Source: Roseomonas marmotae
GTDB taxonomy: Bacteria > Pseudomonadota > Alphaproteobacteria > Acetobacterales > Acetobacteraceae
Direction of reading: 5' to 3'
Assembly (NCBI RefSeq): GCF_017654485.1
Contig: NZ_CP061091.1
Location: 3,230,501 to 3,294,500 of the forward strand
Length of the DNA: 64,000 bases
Shown here: positions 54,760 through 62,930 of the stretch, one piece after another
How positions within the stretch are numbered: position 1 is the first letter of the stretch
How the letters are laid out: every line of letters starts with the position of its first letter
Notes under the pieces: model-generated
Database searches by the model: none
Told to the model about the DNA's origin: nothing
Seen by the model: only the letters and a program-made list of their open reading frames with translations
Program-made: the position numbers and the translations under genes

Positions 54760-55292
54760 CACTTGTTCCTCAGCTTGCCAGCGCACTGGCGGATGAAAGC
54801 GGCAAGCCCGGCCGCCTCGGGCTGGAAGGGAGCAGAGCGAACGCTAGCCACACGCGCCGCGGACTGTGCCGGGCGAGAGACCAAGCTGATTTCGATAAGC
54901 TCCATCTCATGGACGATCCGGCCGCCCGCAGTGGGGGCAGCCCGAACCGTCTTGAAACCAATGGACAGACCGTCGATGGCCTGCGCCTTCAGCATGGCGT
55001 GCACATCGCGGCCGGCGGTGCTGTCCATCACCAGCGTGCCGGTGACATGCAGGCCCGTGGCGTCCTCGCGGATATCGCTCCACACGCCGACAGGGCGCGA
55101 AGGATCGTGCGCCCACAGCATCAGCGGACGAGTGCCGGAAGCCTGATGCGCAGCTAGCGACTTCGCAAAGGCCCCGCGCTGTACAACATCGCCATAGAGA
55201 TCCCGCTTGCCCCACACGGCCGCATAGCCGCTGATGGTGCCGGTCTCTTCCGGCGCAAAGCGCGTCTCGACGCCAGCGGTTTTCTCAAGCAT
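54759..55292 (-). CDS. HK97-family prohead protease
   Basis: The 177-residue serine protease has GTISGYAAVWGKRDLYGDVV, the catalytic His in MLWAHDPSRPVGVW and the Ser in AIDGLSIGFKTV, as in the S78 family. It cleaves the capsid scaffolding region before DNA packaging. ATG 55292 (MLEKTAGVETR) overlaps the portal stop by eight bases and fits translational coupling. Confidence 0.93.
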   Translation of the reverse strand: MLEKTAGVETRFAPEETGTISGYAAVWGKRDLYGDVVQRGAFAKSLAAHQASGTRPLMLWAHDPSRPVGVWSDIREDATGLHVTGTLVMDSTAGRDVHAMLKAQAIDGLSIGFKTVRAAPTAGGRIVHEMELIEISLVSRPAQSAARVASVRSAPFQPEAAGLAAFIRQCAGKLRNK

Positions 55293-56535
55293 CGGTGTCG
55301 CCCCCCGCCGGCTTATCAACAGCGGCCGTATTCACGGGGCGGGTGTAGACCTCGCCGCCAGCGTATGGGCTACGGTTCTCCATGGCGCGGATCTCGTTCG
55401 GGTTGTAGATGCCGGCGGCCACCGCCTGGCTGTAGGACGTGAAGCGGGCGGACAGGTCGGCGCGGGCCAAGTCGTCCACCAGAAATTCGATGTAGAGACC
55501 GGCGCGGCGCTCCTCCGGCGTCAGCAGCGTCAGCCGCAGGGCATCCTGCCAGGCACGCAGGATCGGCAGCAGCGTGAAGGTCAGGAACTGGCGGCCCAGC
55601 TCTTCGGCATTGCTGTGCGTCACGCGGTCCAGGTCTGCCAGCAGGTGCAGGGGCACGCGCCAGACGCGGGCGATCTCCTGCAACTGGAACTTCCGCATCT
55701 CCAGGAACTGCGCATCCACAGAGGAAAGCTGCAGCGGGACGAACTTCAGGCCGCTCTCCAGGATGGCCGTCTTGCCGGCGTTCGATCCGCCCTGGTGCTG
55801 GCCGTTCCAACTGGCGCTGAGGGCGGCGCGCTGCTCAGCCGTCAGGAAGTTGGGCGTCTCCAGGATGCCAGCAGGACGTGCGCCACGACCGAACAGGCCG
55901 GCGCCGTGCTTCTCCAGCACCATCGACAGCGCGATAGCCTCACGCGCCAGCACAACTGGGCTGTCGCCCTTGTAAAGCCCAGCGCCAACGCCGCGGATAT
56001 GCAGGATCTCAGTGCGGCCATAGGTGCGCTGATGGCCATTGGCATCAGTGACCGTGTAGCTGGGCTCCATGGTCACAGCGTCGGCTTCCACAGCCACGCG
56101 CTGGCTTTCCAGCGGGATCAGTTCCTCCACGCCTGCAGCGCCCCGCCCGATCCAGGCATAGGCGTTCCCATGCAGAGCAAGCTGGGTCTCCATGATCAGC
56201 CGAAACTCGCTGGCCGGCGTCCAGGGATTGGCCGCGTCGGACAGCAGCGCTTCCACCGGATGGTCGCTTGCGCGCTCGCGGCCACCATCGGCGTTCTGGC
56301 GGTACACATGGATGGGAAGCTGAGAGACGGTCTCGGCAAGCACCTTGACGGCACCAAACACGGCCGTGCTGCGCATCGCGGTTTCGGGGGAGACAGAGAC
56401 ACCCGCTGCCGTAGGGCCGCCGCTGCCCAGCAGCAGCGCGGTCCATGCGTCCTTCAGAGTGCCGGAAGCCGCCCGACTTTCGGGGGCGGAGAACAGGGCT
56501 TTGATGCTACCCAGCAGGGGAATGGTGCGCGCCAT
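55285..56535 (-). CDS. Phage portal protein, HK97 gp3 type
   Basis: The 416-residue protein shows the portal pattern: AMRSTAVFGAVKVLAETVSQ, LHGNAYAWIGRG, PLHLLADLDRVTHSNAEELG and a C-terminal AVAAGIYNPNEIRAMENRSP. Twelve copies form the DNA entry ring that binds TerL. The ATG at 56535 (MARTIPLL) is preferred over an upstream start at 56553. Confidence 0.95.
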   Translation of the reverse strand: MARTIPLLGSIKALFSAPESRAASGTLKDAWTALLLGSGGPTAAGVSVSPETAMRSTAVFGAVKVLAETVSQLPIHVYRQNADGGRERASDHPVEALLSDAANPWTPASEFRLIMETQLALHGNAYAWIGRGAAGVEELIPLESQRVAVEADAVTMEPSYTVTDANGHQRTYGRTEILHIRGVGAGLYKGDSPVVLAREAIALSMVLEKHGAGLFGRGARPAGILETPNFLTAEQRAALSASWNGQHQGGSNAGKTAILESGLKFVPLQLSSVDAQFLEMRKFQLQEIARVWRVPLHLLADLDRVTHSNAEELGRQFLTFTLLPILRAWQDALRLTLLTPEERRAGLYIEFLVDDLARADLSARFTSYSQAVAAGIYNPNEIRAMENRSPYAGGEVYTRPVNTAAVDKPAGGDTDA

Positions 56536-56646
56536 GTCTGGCAGCGCTACCACTTACAGCGCCACTCCGACGAGCGGATTGGATTGCTCTAAGTTATTGA
56601 ATATAGCTTGGAAAAGCGCGGAACCGCGCGCCTGCGCGGTCCATCG

Positions 56647-57129
56647 CTAAGTTCTCCGCTCCACCACAGCATCGGGCGGCAGATGATGGGGCGGATGGCA
56701 AGTCCAGCAACTCCAGCCGGATGGGTTTACTGCCTCTCGCCACCACCGTCCGCCGGCCTGCTCATGCCGGCCGCAACAGCCGCACCATGATCCGCGGGTC
56801 GGCACCGCAGAGGCATTGGCCCAGGACGTTGGGCGCTGAAGCCCGGCTGCCAGGTAGCCGCTGACTAGCCGGCGGTGCTCCTGAACCGGCAGGCGGGCAG
56901 AGGGCTCGGCCTGGATGGCCTCGCGCTCCGCCGCTTCCTCTTCTTGCACAGACACGCTGTTTTCAGGTGGCACAGGTGGCACAGGTGGCACACCCTCCGA
57001 AAAGTGGCGATTTTCTGCGGGTTTCGGCTCGATGGGGGCTGTGCCACCTCCCATCAGGGCAGGTGGCACAGGTGGCACAGCACGCCCGATCGACACGGCA
57101 AGGCTGGCAAACCGGCTGAAATCAGGCAT
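56647..57129 (-). CDS. Island protein with Pro-rich repeats and a C-terminal Cys cluster
   Basis: The 160-residue product has two (VPP)n repeat stretches (near residues 18-25 and 47-56) encoded by 9-base DNA repeats, an acidic linker, and a C-terminal segment with GCCGRHEQAGGRWWREA and WSCWTCHPPHH. The Cys and His pairs could bind zinc. Its start overlaps the end of the helicase gene by eight bases, and it lies between replication and head genes. The function is unknown. Confidence 0.7.
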   Translation of the reverse strand: MPDFSRFASLAVSIGRAVPPVPPALMGGGTAPIEPKPAENRHFSEGVPPVPPVPPENSVSVQEEEAAEREAIQAEPSARLPVQEHRRLVSGYLAAGLQRPTSWANASAVPTRGSWCGCCGRHEQAGGRWWREAVNPSGWSCWTCHPPHHLPPDAVVERRT

Positions 57130-59716
57130 CGCCCAGGATTCCGGAGGTCAGGTGATAGTGCCGCACCGGATGGGTGGAGCCCGGCAGCCGGGCCCGATCC
57201 TGCAACTTGCCATCGCTGGCCGGGATCAGCAGCCCCTTGGCCTTCAGCGTCTGCGCCACAGAAGTAGCGTCCATGCCGGCGCAAACTTCAGCCTTCCAGG
57301 TCTCAGGCAGGATCAGGTACTCCACGCCGCCCTGAGCATCCTTCCGCCGGTAGCCGGCCCGGTTGATGATCCGCTCATCCTGCGCGCTGACCAGCTTGCC
57401 CTCTTCTTCCCACATGCGCTCGAAGCGAGACGCGCCATGGAGTTCAATGAACCGGCGCACTGCGGCAATAGCATCCCGCGCTTCGCTGCTCTCGATGCCG
57501 CCGCGCACGTCCAGCCAGGCGGCCAGGCACTTCGCCGCCGCCTTAGTCGCCTCGCCCGGCTGCCACGGCAGCACACCGAAGGCGGTAGCCATCTCGCCGG
57601 CAGCAGCAGCCAGCGCGAACCGGCCAGCCACACGCTCAATCTGGCCGTCAGCACCCTTTGGGCAGTGCTCCGCAAGGAACTCGCCGCGGAACTGTGCCAC
57701 CGCCTGCGCCGCCGCCTCAGGGGCAGCAGCCAAGGCTTCCAGGAAGCTGCGGGCCGCATGGCCGTAGTGCTCGGTTGCCGCCGCCTTAAGGTGACGGGCG
57801 AAGGCCTCGGCGCTGACGAAGCCGTGCAGGTTCTCAAACAAGCCCAGGCGGGCGCCAGCGTCGGCCGGGATATCTACAACGCGCACCTGCTGACCAGCCG
57901 CAGCCCGCCGCCCCTTGCCGTCCTCTGCCAGCTTGTCGGCAATGCTGATCTCGCCGCTGGACAGGAACAGCGACCGCCACTCAGCCGCCGCCCTGCCCTC
58001 GCCGCTCCGCCCAGCACGGACCTTCCCCGAACCGTTGGCGATCATGTAGGCCGCCGCACCGGCCGCCGCCGGCGCAATCTGCGACAACTCGTCGAGGCAC
58101 AGCAGCGCATCGGAATGCCCGGCAGCCACAGCCTCCAGGCCGTTATCGGTGGCCCGCCACTGCTTCACGTAGCCCTTCAGCCCGCCGCCGCCCCAGGCGG
58201 ATCCAGCCACCACCAGCGCAGTGGACTTGCCGGTGCTGGACGCACCACGCAGATGGAAGCCGCCGCTCTCGGCGCCCGTCAGTTGCAGCAGGGGCGCGGC
58301 AAAGGCGGCCGAGATCGCTAGGCCCAGGCGGGAATTGCCGGCGGCATAGCGTGCCACCTCCTGCTGCCAGCCCTCCAGCGTGCCGCCCACCCGGAAGGCG
58401 TGGTCCAGCGCGCCCGCAGTCTGCAGGATCACAGTCTCCCCGTCCTTGGCGCCGATCGCACCATCCGGCAGCACGAAGGACTTGCCGTGCCACCCGATGC
58501 GGCTGACGCAGCGCGCCTTATGCTTCGGGCGGGCGGTGCTGATGTATTCGTGCAGGGCTTCCCGGGCGAAACGGCCAGGGGCGATCTCCAGCCCCATGGA
58601 CAGCAGCCGCTCGCGGTATGCCGTGCCATCGCCAGCCAGCATCGCCATGGGCATGGCCCATTCCTTCGGCGTCTTGTCGCGATCCACCACCACCAGCAGG
58701 CGGCCCCACTCGCCGCCCTGGCTGTCACGGGTCTCGGCGGACACCTCTAGGTGCGAACAGAACCACTTCCATTCCGTGGTGGTCTCGCCTGTCTCCTTGT
58801 CGGTGCGCTCCACCTTCTTCTCGACGCCATTGGCCACCAGGCGGAAGGGCCATTCCCGGCGCTTCTCAGCCGCCGCCAGTTTGGCGCCGGCTGCGCCTTT
58901 CACCGCTTCCTCGATCTCCTCGCGGGCCTCAGCGTTCAGGTAGGGCGGCAGGAATGCCGGATCACTCCGCAGCTCGGCCACGCGCTCGGCGGTCCAGCCT
59001 TCGGCCTGCGCGTCGGCAATGTCCCAGCCCTGCGGGATCTCACCCTCACGCAGCACCTTCTGTCCGTCCTGCCAGGTCCAGGCGGCCAGCCGATCGGGGT
59101 GCAGGTGCAGGATGCGGGGCGCGCCTTCCGGCTCACCCATGCCGGCCTCCACCAGCAGGTCATGCACCTTGTCGCCAAAGTCCTGCCCGGCTTGGTCGTG
59201 GTCGGTGGCAATCACCACCGTGCGCCTGGCCAGCACGCTCCAGTCTGTCTTGTGGGGCGACTTGGCGCCGTGCATCGGCGTGGTGGCCACCATCTCCGGG
59301 AACAGCAGCGCGGCGGCATCCGCCGACTTCTCGCCCTCGGCCACGATCACCCAGGCCGCAGGCTTCTGCAGGATCTCCGGCAGGCGGTAGAGCGGGCGAG
59401 GATTGGGAATGCCCTTAGAGCGCCAGCCGCGCTTGCCATTGCCGAGATCGCAGAACGTGATGGGCAGCACGTCCTTATCGGGCGTGCCGTCCTCAGCCGT
59501 AAAGTCGAAGCGCGCGGCGAAACCGACTAGCGCACCATCAGCCGAATGGTAGGGCCAGACCTTGCTGGGGCTGCCATAGCGCGGATGCTGGAACGTCATT
59601 GGCGGCGCATCGGCCGGCACCGGGATGATCGGCGTCTTGTCTCTTCTCGGCGTCGCTCCGGCAGCCGCCACTTCCTGCGGCGTCAGGGGTTCGAACATTC
59701 CATCTGCCACTGTCAT
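57122..59716 (-). CDS. Primase-helicase with Toprim and DUF927 domains
   Basis: This 864-residue replication protein has a Toprim-like region (VIVAEGEKSADAA at about residue 122 and VIATDHDQAGQDF at about 170) and a DUF927 helicase-type domain with Walker A RGASSTGKSTALVV (about 487-498) and Walker B ALLCLDELSQI. It would prime and unwind island DNA. The first ATG overlaps the stop of the short upstream primase gene by four bases, so the two may form one primase in two chains. Such Pri/Rep proteins are standard in PICIs and in small prophages. Confidence 0.93.
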   Translation of the reverse strand: MTVADGMFEPLTPQEVAAAGATPRRDKTPIIPVPADAPPMTFQHPRYGSPSKVWPYHSADGALVGFAARFDFTAEDGTPDKDVLPITFCDLGNGKRGWRSKGIPNPRPLYRLPEILQKPAAWVIVAEGEKSADAAALLFPEMVATTPMHGAKSPHKTDWSVLARRTVVIATDHDQAGQDFGDKVHDLLVEAGMGEPEGAPRILHLHPDRLAAWTWQDGQKVLREGEIPQGWDIADAQAEGWTAERVAELRSDPAFLPPYLNAEAREEIEEAVKGAAGAKLAAAEKRREWPFRLVANGVEKKVERTDKETGETTTEWKWFCSHLEVSAETRDSQGGEWGRLLVVVDRDKTPKEWAMPMAMLAGDGTAYRERLLSMGLEIAPGRFAREALHEYISTARPKHKARCVSRIGWHGKSFVLPDGAIGAKDGETVILQTAGALDHAFRVGGTLEGWQQEVARYAAGNSRLGLAISAAFAAPLLQLTGAESGGFHLRGASSTGKSTALVVAGSAWGGGGLKGYVKQWRATDNGLEAVAAGHSDALLCLDELSQIAPAAAGAAAYMIANGSGKVRAGRSGEGRAAAEWRSLFLSSGEISIADKLAEDGKGRRAAAGQQVRVVDIPADAGARLGLFENLHGFVSAEAFARHLKAAATEHYGHAARSFLEALAAAPEAAAQAVAQFRGEFLAEHCPKGADGQIERVAGRFALAAAAGEMATAFGVLPWQPGEATKAAAKCLAAWLDVRGGIESSEARDAIAAVRRFIELHGASRFERMWEEEGKLVSAQDERIINRAGYRRKDAQGGVEYLILPETWKAEVCAGMDATSVAQTLKAKGLLIPASDGKLQDRARLPGSTHPVRHYHLTSGILGDA

Positions 59717-60036
59717 TCAATCCCCAGCATGCGCGCGAGACCACGCGCGGCATCGGCTTGGTTGGTGCTGGCCAGAAAAGCGGCCAGCGAGATCGGGTCG
59801 CCGCCCTTGTCGCCTGTTGCGAAGTCACCCCATGCGCCGGTGCGCATGTTGACGGAGAAGCTGCCAGCATTGCGGTCAGCCCGGCGCGGATTGCGCGCCA
59901 CCCACTCATGGCCGCGGCGATGCCCATCCGGCAGCCAGCGCCCCAGCAGAGCCGGCAGCGAGGAACGCGCCGCGGCGTTAATGGCGGCGAAGTCGAGGCG
60001 CTGCGGTGATGAGACCGCGAAGGTGATCTTACCCAT
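59713..60036 (-). CDS. Primase N-terminal (zinc-ribbon-like) domain as a separate small protein
   Basis: The 107-residue protein has ARNPRRADRNAGSFSVN and TGAWGDFATGDKGGDPISLA, the pattern that precedes Toprim in phage primases. The usual cysteines of a CHC2 zinc finger are absent. A strong ribosome site (GGGAG) supports ATG 60036. It overlaps the helicase gene by four bases and probably works with it. Confidence 0.85.
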   Translation of the reverse strand: MGKITFAVSSPQRLDFAAINAAARSSLPALLGRWLPDGHRRGHEWVARNPRRADRNAGSFSVNMRTGAWGDFATGDKGGDPISLAAFLASTNQADAARGLARMLGIE

Positions 60037-60193
60037 GCCAATCTCCCATCTCGCGATGGCAGCAAAGGGCTTGGCAGCAGCAACAACATTGGCTACACGG
60101 CGAATGTCCAGTCCGCCTTCGCAGCCTAGTGCTGCCGCCTTCCCTCCCCTGCCTATCCTTCTGTCAGGTGTTCCGCCTCGGCGCTTCCCGGCG

Positions 60194-60346
60194 CTAGGCG
60201 ATGAGGGTCTGCATCGAGATATCCTCCAGCGTCGTCGGTGGCTCGGCAGGCATATGCCAGGCCGGGATCTCTTCATCGGACCAGCGCCGGCGGAACTGGC
60301 GGTTGCACTCAGGGTCCGACTGCATGGCGTATCGGGCAGCGTCCAT
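60194..60346 (-). CDS. Hypothetical 50-residue island protein
   Basis: The product starts MDAARYAMQSDPECNRQFRR and ends LEDISMQTLIA. Its ATG overlaps the stop codon of the AlpA-like gene as TAATG, which argues strongly for translation. It is acidic-basic mixed, with Trp residues in WSDEEIPAWHMP, and looks foldable or partner-binding. The function is unknown. Confidence 0.65.
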   Translation of the reverse strand: MDAARYAMQSDPECNRQFRRRWSDEEIPAWHMPAEPPTTLEDISMQTLIA

Positions 60347-60633
60347 TATGCCACCTCGCTGGTGCTGCTACGGGGAACGCCCAACTTGCGGATCGCCCAA
60401 TCATCCAGGCCGTTCTCGCCGTCCTTCGGATAGACGGGCGTGCGGTTGATCTTCTGGAACACGGGGCCGCCGCCGATGGTCGCCCACTTCGACAGCGTGG
60501 CCGGCGCCACCTCGATGCCGTGAATGAGCTTCAGGTATTCGGCCGCTTCCCAGCGCCGCAGGCGCGGCTTGCGCAGAGCAGGTGGCAGGCAAAGCTCGGG
60601 CGTGCGCGCCTCTGGGCGCGTTTCGGTGGTCAT
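60346..60633 (-). CDS. AlpA/excisionase-like DNA-binding protein
   Basis: This 95-residue protein has a winged-helix-type segment LRRWEAAEYLKLIHGIEVAP, then ATLSKWATIGGGPVFQKI and RTPVYPKDGENGLDDWAIRK, matching AlpA/HTH_17 regulators. In PICIs AlpA-type proteins switch on island genes or act as excisionases. It lies directly before the primase genes. Confidence 0.82.
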   Translation of the reverse strand: MTTETRPEARTPELCLPPALRKPRLRRWEAAEYLKLIHGIEVAPATLSKWATIGGGPVFQKINRTPVYPKDGENGLDDWAIRKLGVPRSSTSEVA

Positions 60634-60681
60634 CTCGATTGTCCTTTGATCAGGTCAGGATGGGTGGAGGAAGAACGTCCA

Positions 60682-61377
60682 TCAGGACGTGTCGGCCTCG
60701 ATCTCAACGTGGACCAGCGCTCGCTCAGCGCGATGGATCATGGCTGAGGCAAGCCCACTTAGATCCAGGACCACAACCGGCCCGGCAACCCGATCATCTG
60801 TGGAAGACATGGACTTGAAGGCCTCGTCTAGGCTTTCGTGCCAGTACTCCCGGCCATCAGCCCACCAGATGAAATACTTACCGGGGATAGCCAGCGGAAT
60901 TCCGCGATCCTTGAGAACCTTCCTGCGAAGCCAGTTCGCCTGTTCGCCCCAGCTTGGACCGTTGCTGGCGTCCAGTGCGGCGATCAGATTTTCCGGCTTA
61001 GGGTCAGCCTCGTACTGCGCCATGGCTTCCTTCCCGCGCCGCAGGTTCTCAACGATGACCTTGAAGACGCTGGGCTGCCATTCCAAGGTGCGTTCATGAT
61101 CACCCTCGTAGGCATCACCCCAGGCAAGGGCATGCCACGCAATACCGGTGGCGCAAGTGCCCGCGACTTCCTTAACTGCCTGTGGGCCAATGCCTCGGTC
61201 CGCCATCAGCTTGAGAACCCACATCTCAGCCATCGAGAATAAATCGAAGCGTGCATGTCCCTCATTGCTCGGGAGGAAACCACGACGGCGCCAATCCCGC
61301 TGCTGAGCGGTACTGACGCCGGTGATGCGTTCAGCCTCACCAGGAGTGAAGCTCGTAAGGGTCAGAACAGCATTCAT
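60682..61377 (-). CDS. MerR-like helix-turn-helix regulator
   Basis: The 231-residue protein begins with MNAVLTLTSFTPGEAERITG, then VSTAQQRDWRRRGFLPSNEG, a MerR-type DNA-binding domain; a central region of about 120 residues and a C-terminal beta-rich part follow. The ATG at 61377 lacks a ribosome site and sits just below a candidate promoter, so it may be translated from a leaderless message. Three operator-like boxes lie directly upstream, suggesting self-control. A TTG at 61413 would place the boxes inside the gene. Confidence 0.82.
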   Translation of the reverse strand: MNAVLTLTSFTPGEAERITGVSTAQQRDWRRRGFLPSNEGHARFDLFSMAEMWVLKLMADRGIGPQAVKEVAGTCATGIAWHALAWGDAYEGDHERTLEWQPSVFKVIVENLRRGKEAMAQYEADPKPENLIAALDASNGPSWGEQANWLRRKVLKDRGIPLAIPGKYFIWWADGREYWHESLDEAFKSMSSTDDRVAGPVVVLDLSGLASAMIHRAERALVHVEIEADTS

Positions 61378-61383
61378 GCGTGG

Positions 61384-61425
61384 TATATGCCACGATTTAG
61401 GAAACCGTGGCAAGCGCCACGTTTT
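61384..61425 (-). promoter_or_regulatory. Three-box operator and candidate promoter of the MerR-like gene
   Basis: The 10-base unit GCCACGNTTT occurs three times: 61389-61398 (A), 61402-61411 on the other strand (G) and 61416-61425 (T). A sigma70-like pair overlaps them on the minus strand: TTGCCA (61408-61413), 18 bases, CATATA (61384-61389). The transcript would start about at the ATG. Confidence 0.6.
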
Positions 61426-61472
61426 CCCTCGCGGCTCATTGGTTCGCCCGAGTTCGCTCGGCTTTGCTCAGG

Positions 61473-61577
61473 TTAAGCTTGGCCTAGATCCCGCCTCACC
61501 CCCTCCAGCAGCCACCGGGCCAGCCGGAGCCGGGCCTGAAGCCACCAGCCCTTTAACTCCAAGCGGAGGCGGGTCAT
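61473..61577 (-). CDS. Very small basic protein (34 residues)
   Basis: The product starts MTRLRLELKGWWLQARLRLA and ends GVRRDLGQA. It is an amphipathic, Arg- and Trp-rich helix. Its ATG overlaps the stop of the preceding gene as ATGA, the same coupling used by the five upstream genes, which is the main support. The following stretch to 61377 is the MerR operator region. Confidence 0.5.
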   Translation of the reverse strand: MTRLRLELKGWWLQARLRLARWLLEGVRRDLGQA

Positions 61578-61732
61578 GCGTGAACCTCGCGCGCTGCTGC
61601 CCATACCTTCTGCATGGCGACGTTGGCGTCTTGGTGAAGCCTCTTCTGCGCATTCAGCAGGTAGTGTATGGTGCCGCTCCTCTGGCTACCTGGGATCTCG
61701 TCTAGCGCTAGGAGAAGCGGGTACTCGCTCAT
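61574..61732 (-). CDS. Hypothetical 52-residue island protein
   Basis: The product starts MSEYPLLLALDEIPGSQRSG and continues with a helix containing NAQKRLHQDANVAMQKVWAA. ATGA overlaps on both sides tie it into the chain of small leftward genes. No family is recognised. Confidence 0.62.
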   Translation of the reverse strand: MSEYPLLLALDEIPGSQRSGTIHYLLNAQKRLHQDANVAMQKVWAAAREVHA

Positions 61733-61929
61733 GCCGCGGCGCTCTGAGCAGCCTGCCAGCGCCGGCGGGTGGCCTGCCAGGCGAGGTAGCGATCCAGGCC
61801 CTCCAGCGTGCGCAGGGTGCCGGCTGGCAGGTTCTCCAGCCGCTCCAGCTCGGCCACTAGGCAGGCGCATTGCCAGCGCTTCCAGACGTACTTCAGGCGG
61901 AGCCAGAGGAGGCGGGGGCGCCGGGTCAT
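61729..61929 (-). CDS. Hypothetical 66-residue basic helical protein
   Basis: The protein starts MTRRPRLLWLRLKYVWKRWQ and continues ACLVAELERLENLPAGTLRT, so it is a basic N-terminal helix followed by an amphipathic helix pair. The start overlaps the previous gene as ATGA. It could associate with membrane or nucleic acid; the function is unknown. Confidence 0.65.
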   Translation of the reverse strand: MTRRPRLLWLRLKYVWKRWQCACLVAELERLENLPAGTLRTLEGLDRYLAWQATRRRWQAAQSAAA

Positions 61930-62352
61930 GCCGCACCTCCGGCATGTGCCAGGATGTCGCGGGCAAGCGACCGCATGACGTGGTCCTGGTCGCTCAACGG
62001 CTGGCCTTTCAGATTCTCCTGAACGCGCGCGAGAGCCACCTGCGCCTTGAGGCGCATGCCCTCGGCCGTACGCGCCGGCAGTTCCAGCAACTTGGCCAGG
62101 ACGGCATGAAGGTCCGGCACGCGCGCTCGCTGGGCCTGGAAGAGGCGTTCTTCCTCGTCCTTGTCCCCGGCATCCGCGGCCTCGAACATCTCTTCCATCA
62201 GGGCGTTGGTCTCGCTCTCGATGGCGAGAAAGCGCCGGCAGAGGGCGATCAGTCGGCATCGGAGAGATGGCCGCGGCGCTGGCGGACAGGGCAGGCGCAG
62301 CCACGACGGGCAGGACGATGGACATGGCGGATCTTCTCGACAGACGAGTCAT
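61926..62352 (-). pseudogene. Island gene that appears split by a frameshift (or two start-coupled parts)
   Basis: Translation from ATG 62352, which overlaps the upstream stop as ATGA, gives a signal-like N-terminus (MTRLSRRSAMSIVLPVVAAP, then ALSASAAAI) that loses sense near 62270. The downstream frame, one base shifted, is clearly coding: LIALCRRFLAIESETNALME and then a 90-residue helical protein from ATG 62198 to the stop at 61926 (DKDEEERLFQAQRARVPDLH). A one-base indel near 62270 would join them into about 140 residues. Alternatively the 90-residue part starts by itself at 62198. Confidence 0.55.
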
Positions 62353-62549
62353 GCCCTGATCGCCTCCAGGATGGACGTGGCCAGGCACGCGATCATCAGC
62401 ACGCCATTGTGCAGGCCGATTTCGGTAAGCCCGGTCCGCTCGTCACAGAGCGCGCGCGCGACCATGTTGATGGAAGGAAGCCGTTCTTCGAGCGGGATAG
62501 TGGCCACCAGGGCGGCCGTCTCCTCCTGGGTGCGGAGCCTCTCCATCAC
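62349..62549 (-). CDS. Hypothetical 66-residue island protein
   Basis: The product begins MMERLRTQEETAALVATIPL and ends in a hydrophobic helix (LHNGVLMIACLATSILEAIR). The GTG at 62549 overlaps the previous stop; ATG 62546 is also possible. It could be peripheral membrane-bound. No family is recognised. Confidence 0.6.
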   Translation of the reverse strand: MMERLRTQEETAALVATIPLEERLPSINMVARALCDERTGLTEIGLHNGVLMIACLATSILEAIRA

Positions 62550-62860
62550 AGCAACACCCCCGCGACCCAGACGCCGCCGGAGAAGAACCCGAGAGCGAAG
62601 AGGAAGCTGAAAGCGGCCCGCTCGCCGCAGGTGGGGGCGGGGATGCTGTCAGGCTTCGGGAACCCGCCCGGCAGCGCAGGGGCGCCAGGGCAAGGGCCGC
62701 CGCGCCAGGCGAGCGGCTTCGGCGGTGCGAAGGCAGAGAGCGGAGGCAGCGAGCCGGTGGCCACATAGGCCAGGCAAACCTGAAGCTGCGTCGGCTGAAC
62801 AGAGGCAGCCGGTCTTCTTCTAAAAGTGGGCGCAGTTGAGCTATAGGCGCAGGTAGCCAC
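62546..62860 (-). CDS. Hypothetical island protein with C-terminal membrane helix
   Basis: The 104-residue product is Pro-rich in the middle and ends with a membrane segment (AAFSFLFALGFFSGGVWVAG). GTG 62860 follows GGAG at good spacing. It is the first gene of the long leftward transcript, about 90 bases below the predicted start site. Confidence 0.55.
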   Translation of the reverse strand: MATCAYSSTAPTFRRRPAASVQPTQLQVCLAYVATGSLPPLSAFAPPKPLAWRGGPCPGAPALPGGFPKPDSIPAPTCGERAAFSFLFALGFFSGGVWVAGVLL

Positions 62861-62930
62861 GGCAGTTCTCCACCGAACGGTTGTGGTCAGGCCGGGCTTG
62901 GAGGTGGTGCTCCTTGCTCGGCCGTTTTCA

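Noticed and set aside
50711..56535. Gene transfer agent cluster
   Set aside because: GTA clusters of alphaproteobacteria have terminase, portal, protease and capsid followed by tail genes and lack a primase and repressor switch. Here the order differs and replication genes are present.
56940..57080. CRISPR-like short repeats
   Set aside because: The 9-base GGTGGCACA repeats are contiguous, lack spacers and encode VPP tripeptides.
61468..61653. 61-codon leftward frame
   Set aside because: It is out of register with the 34- and 52-residue genes that share ATGA overlaps, and its composition is Pro/Gly/Ala-rich without structure.
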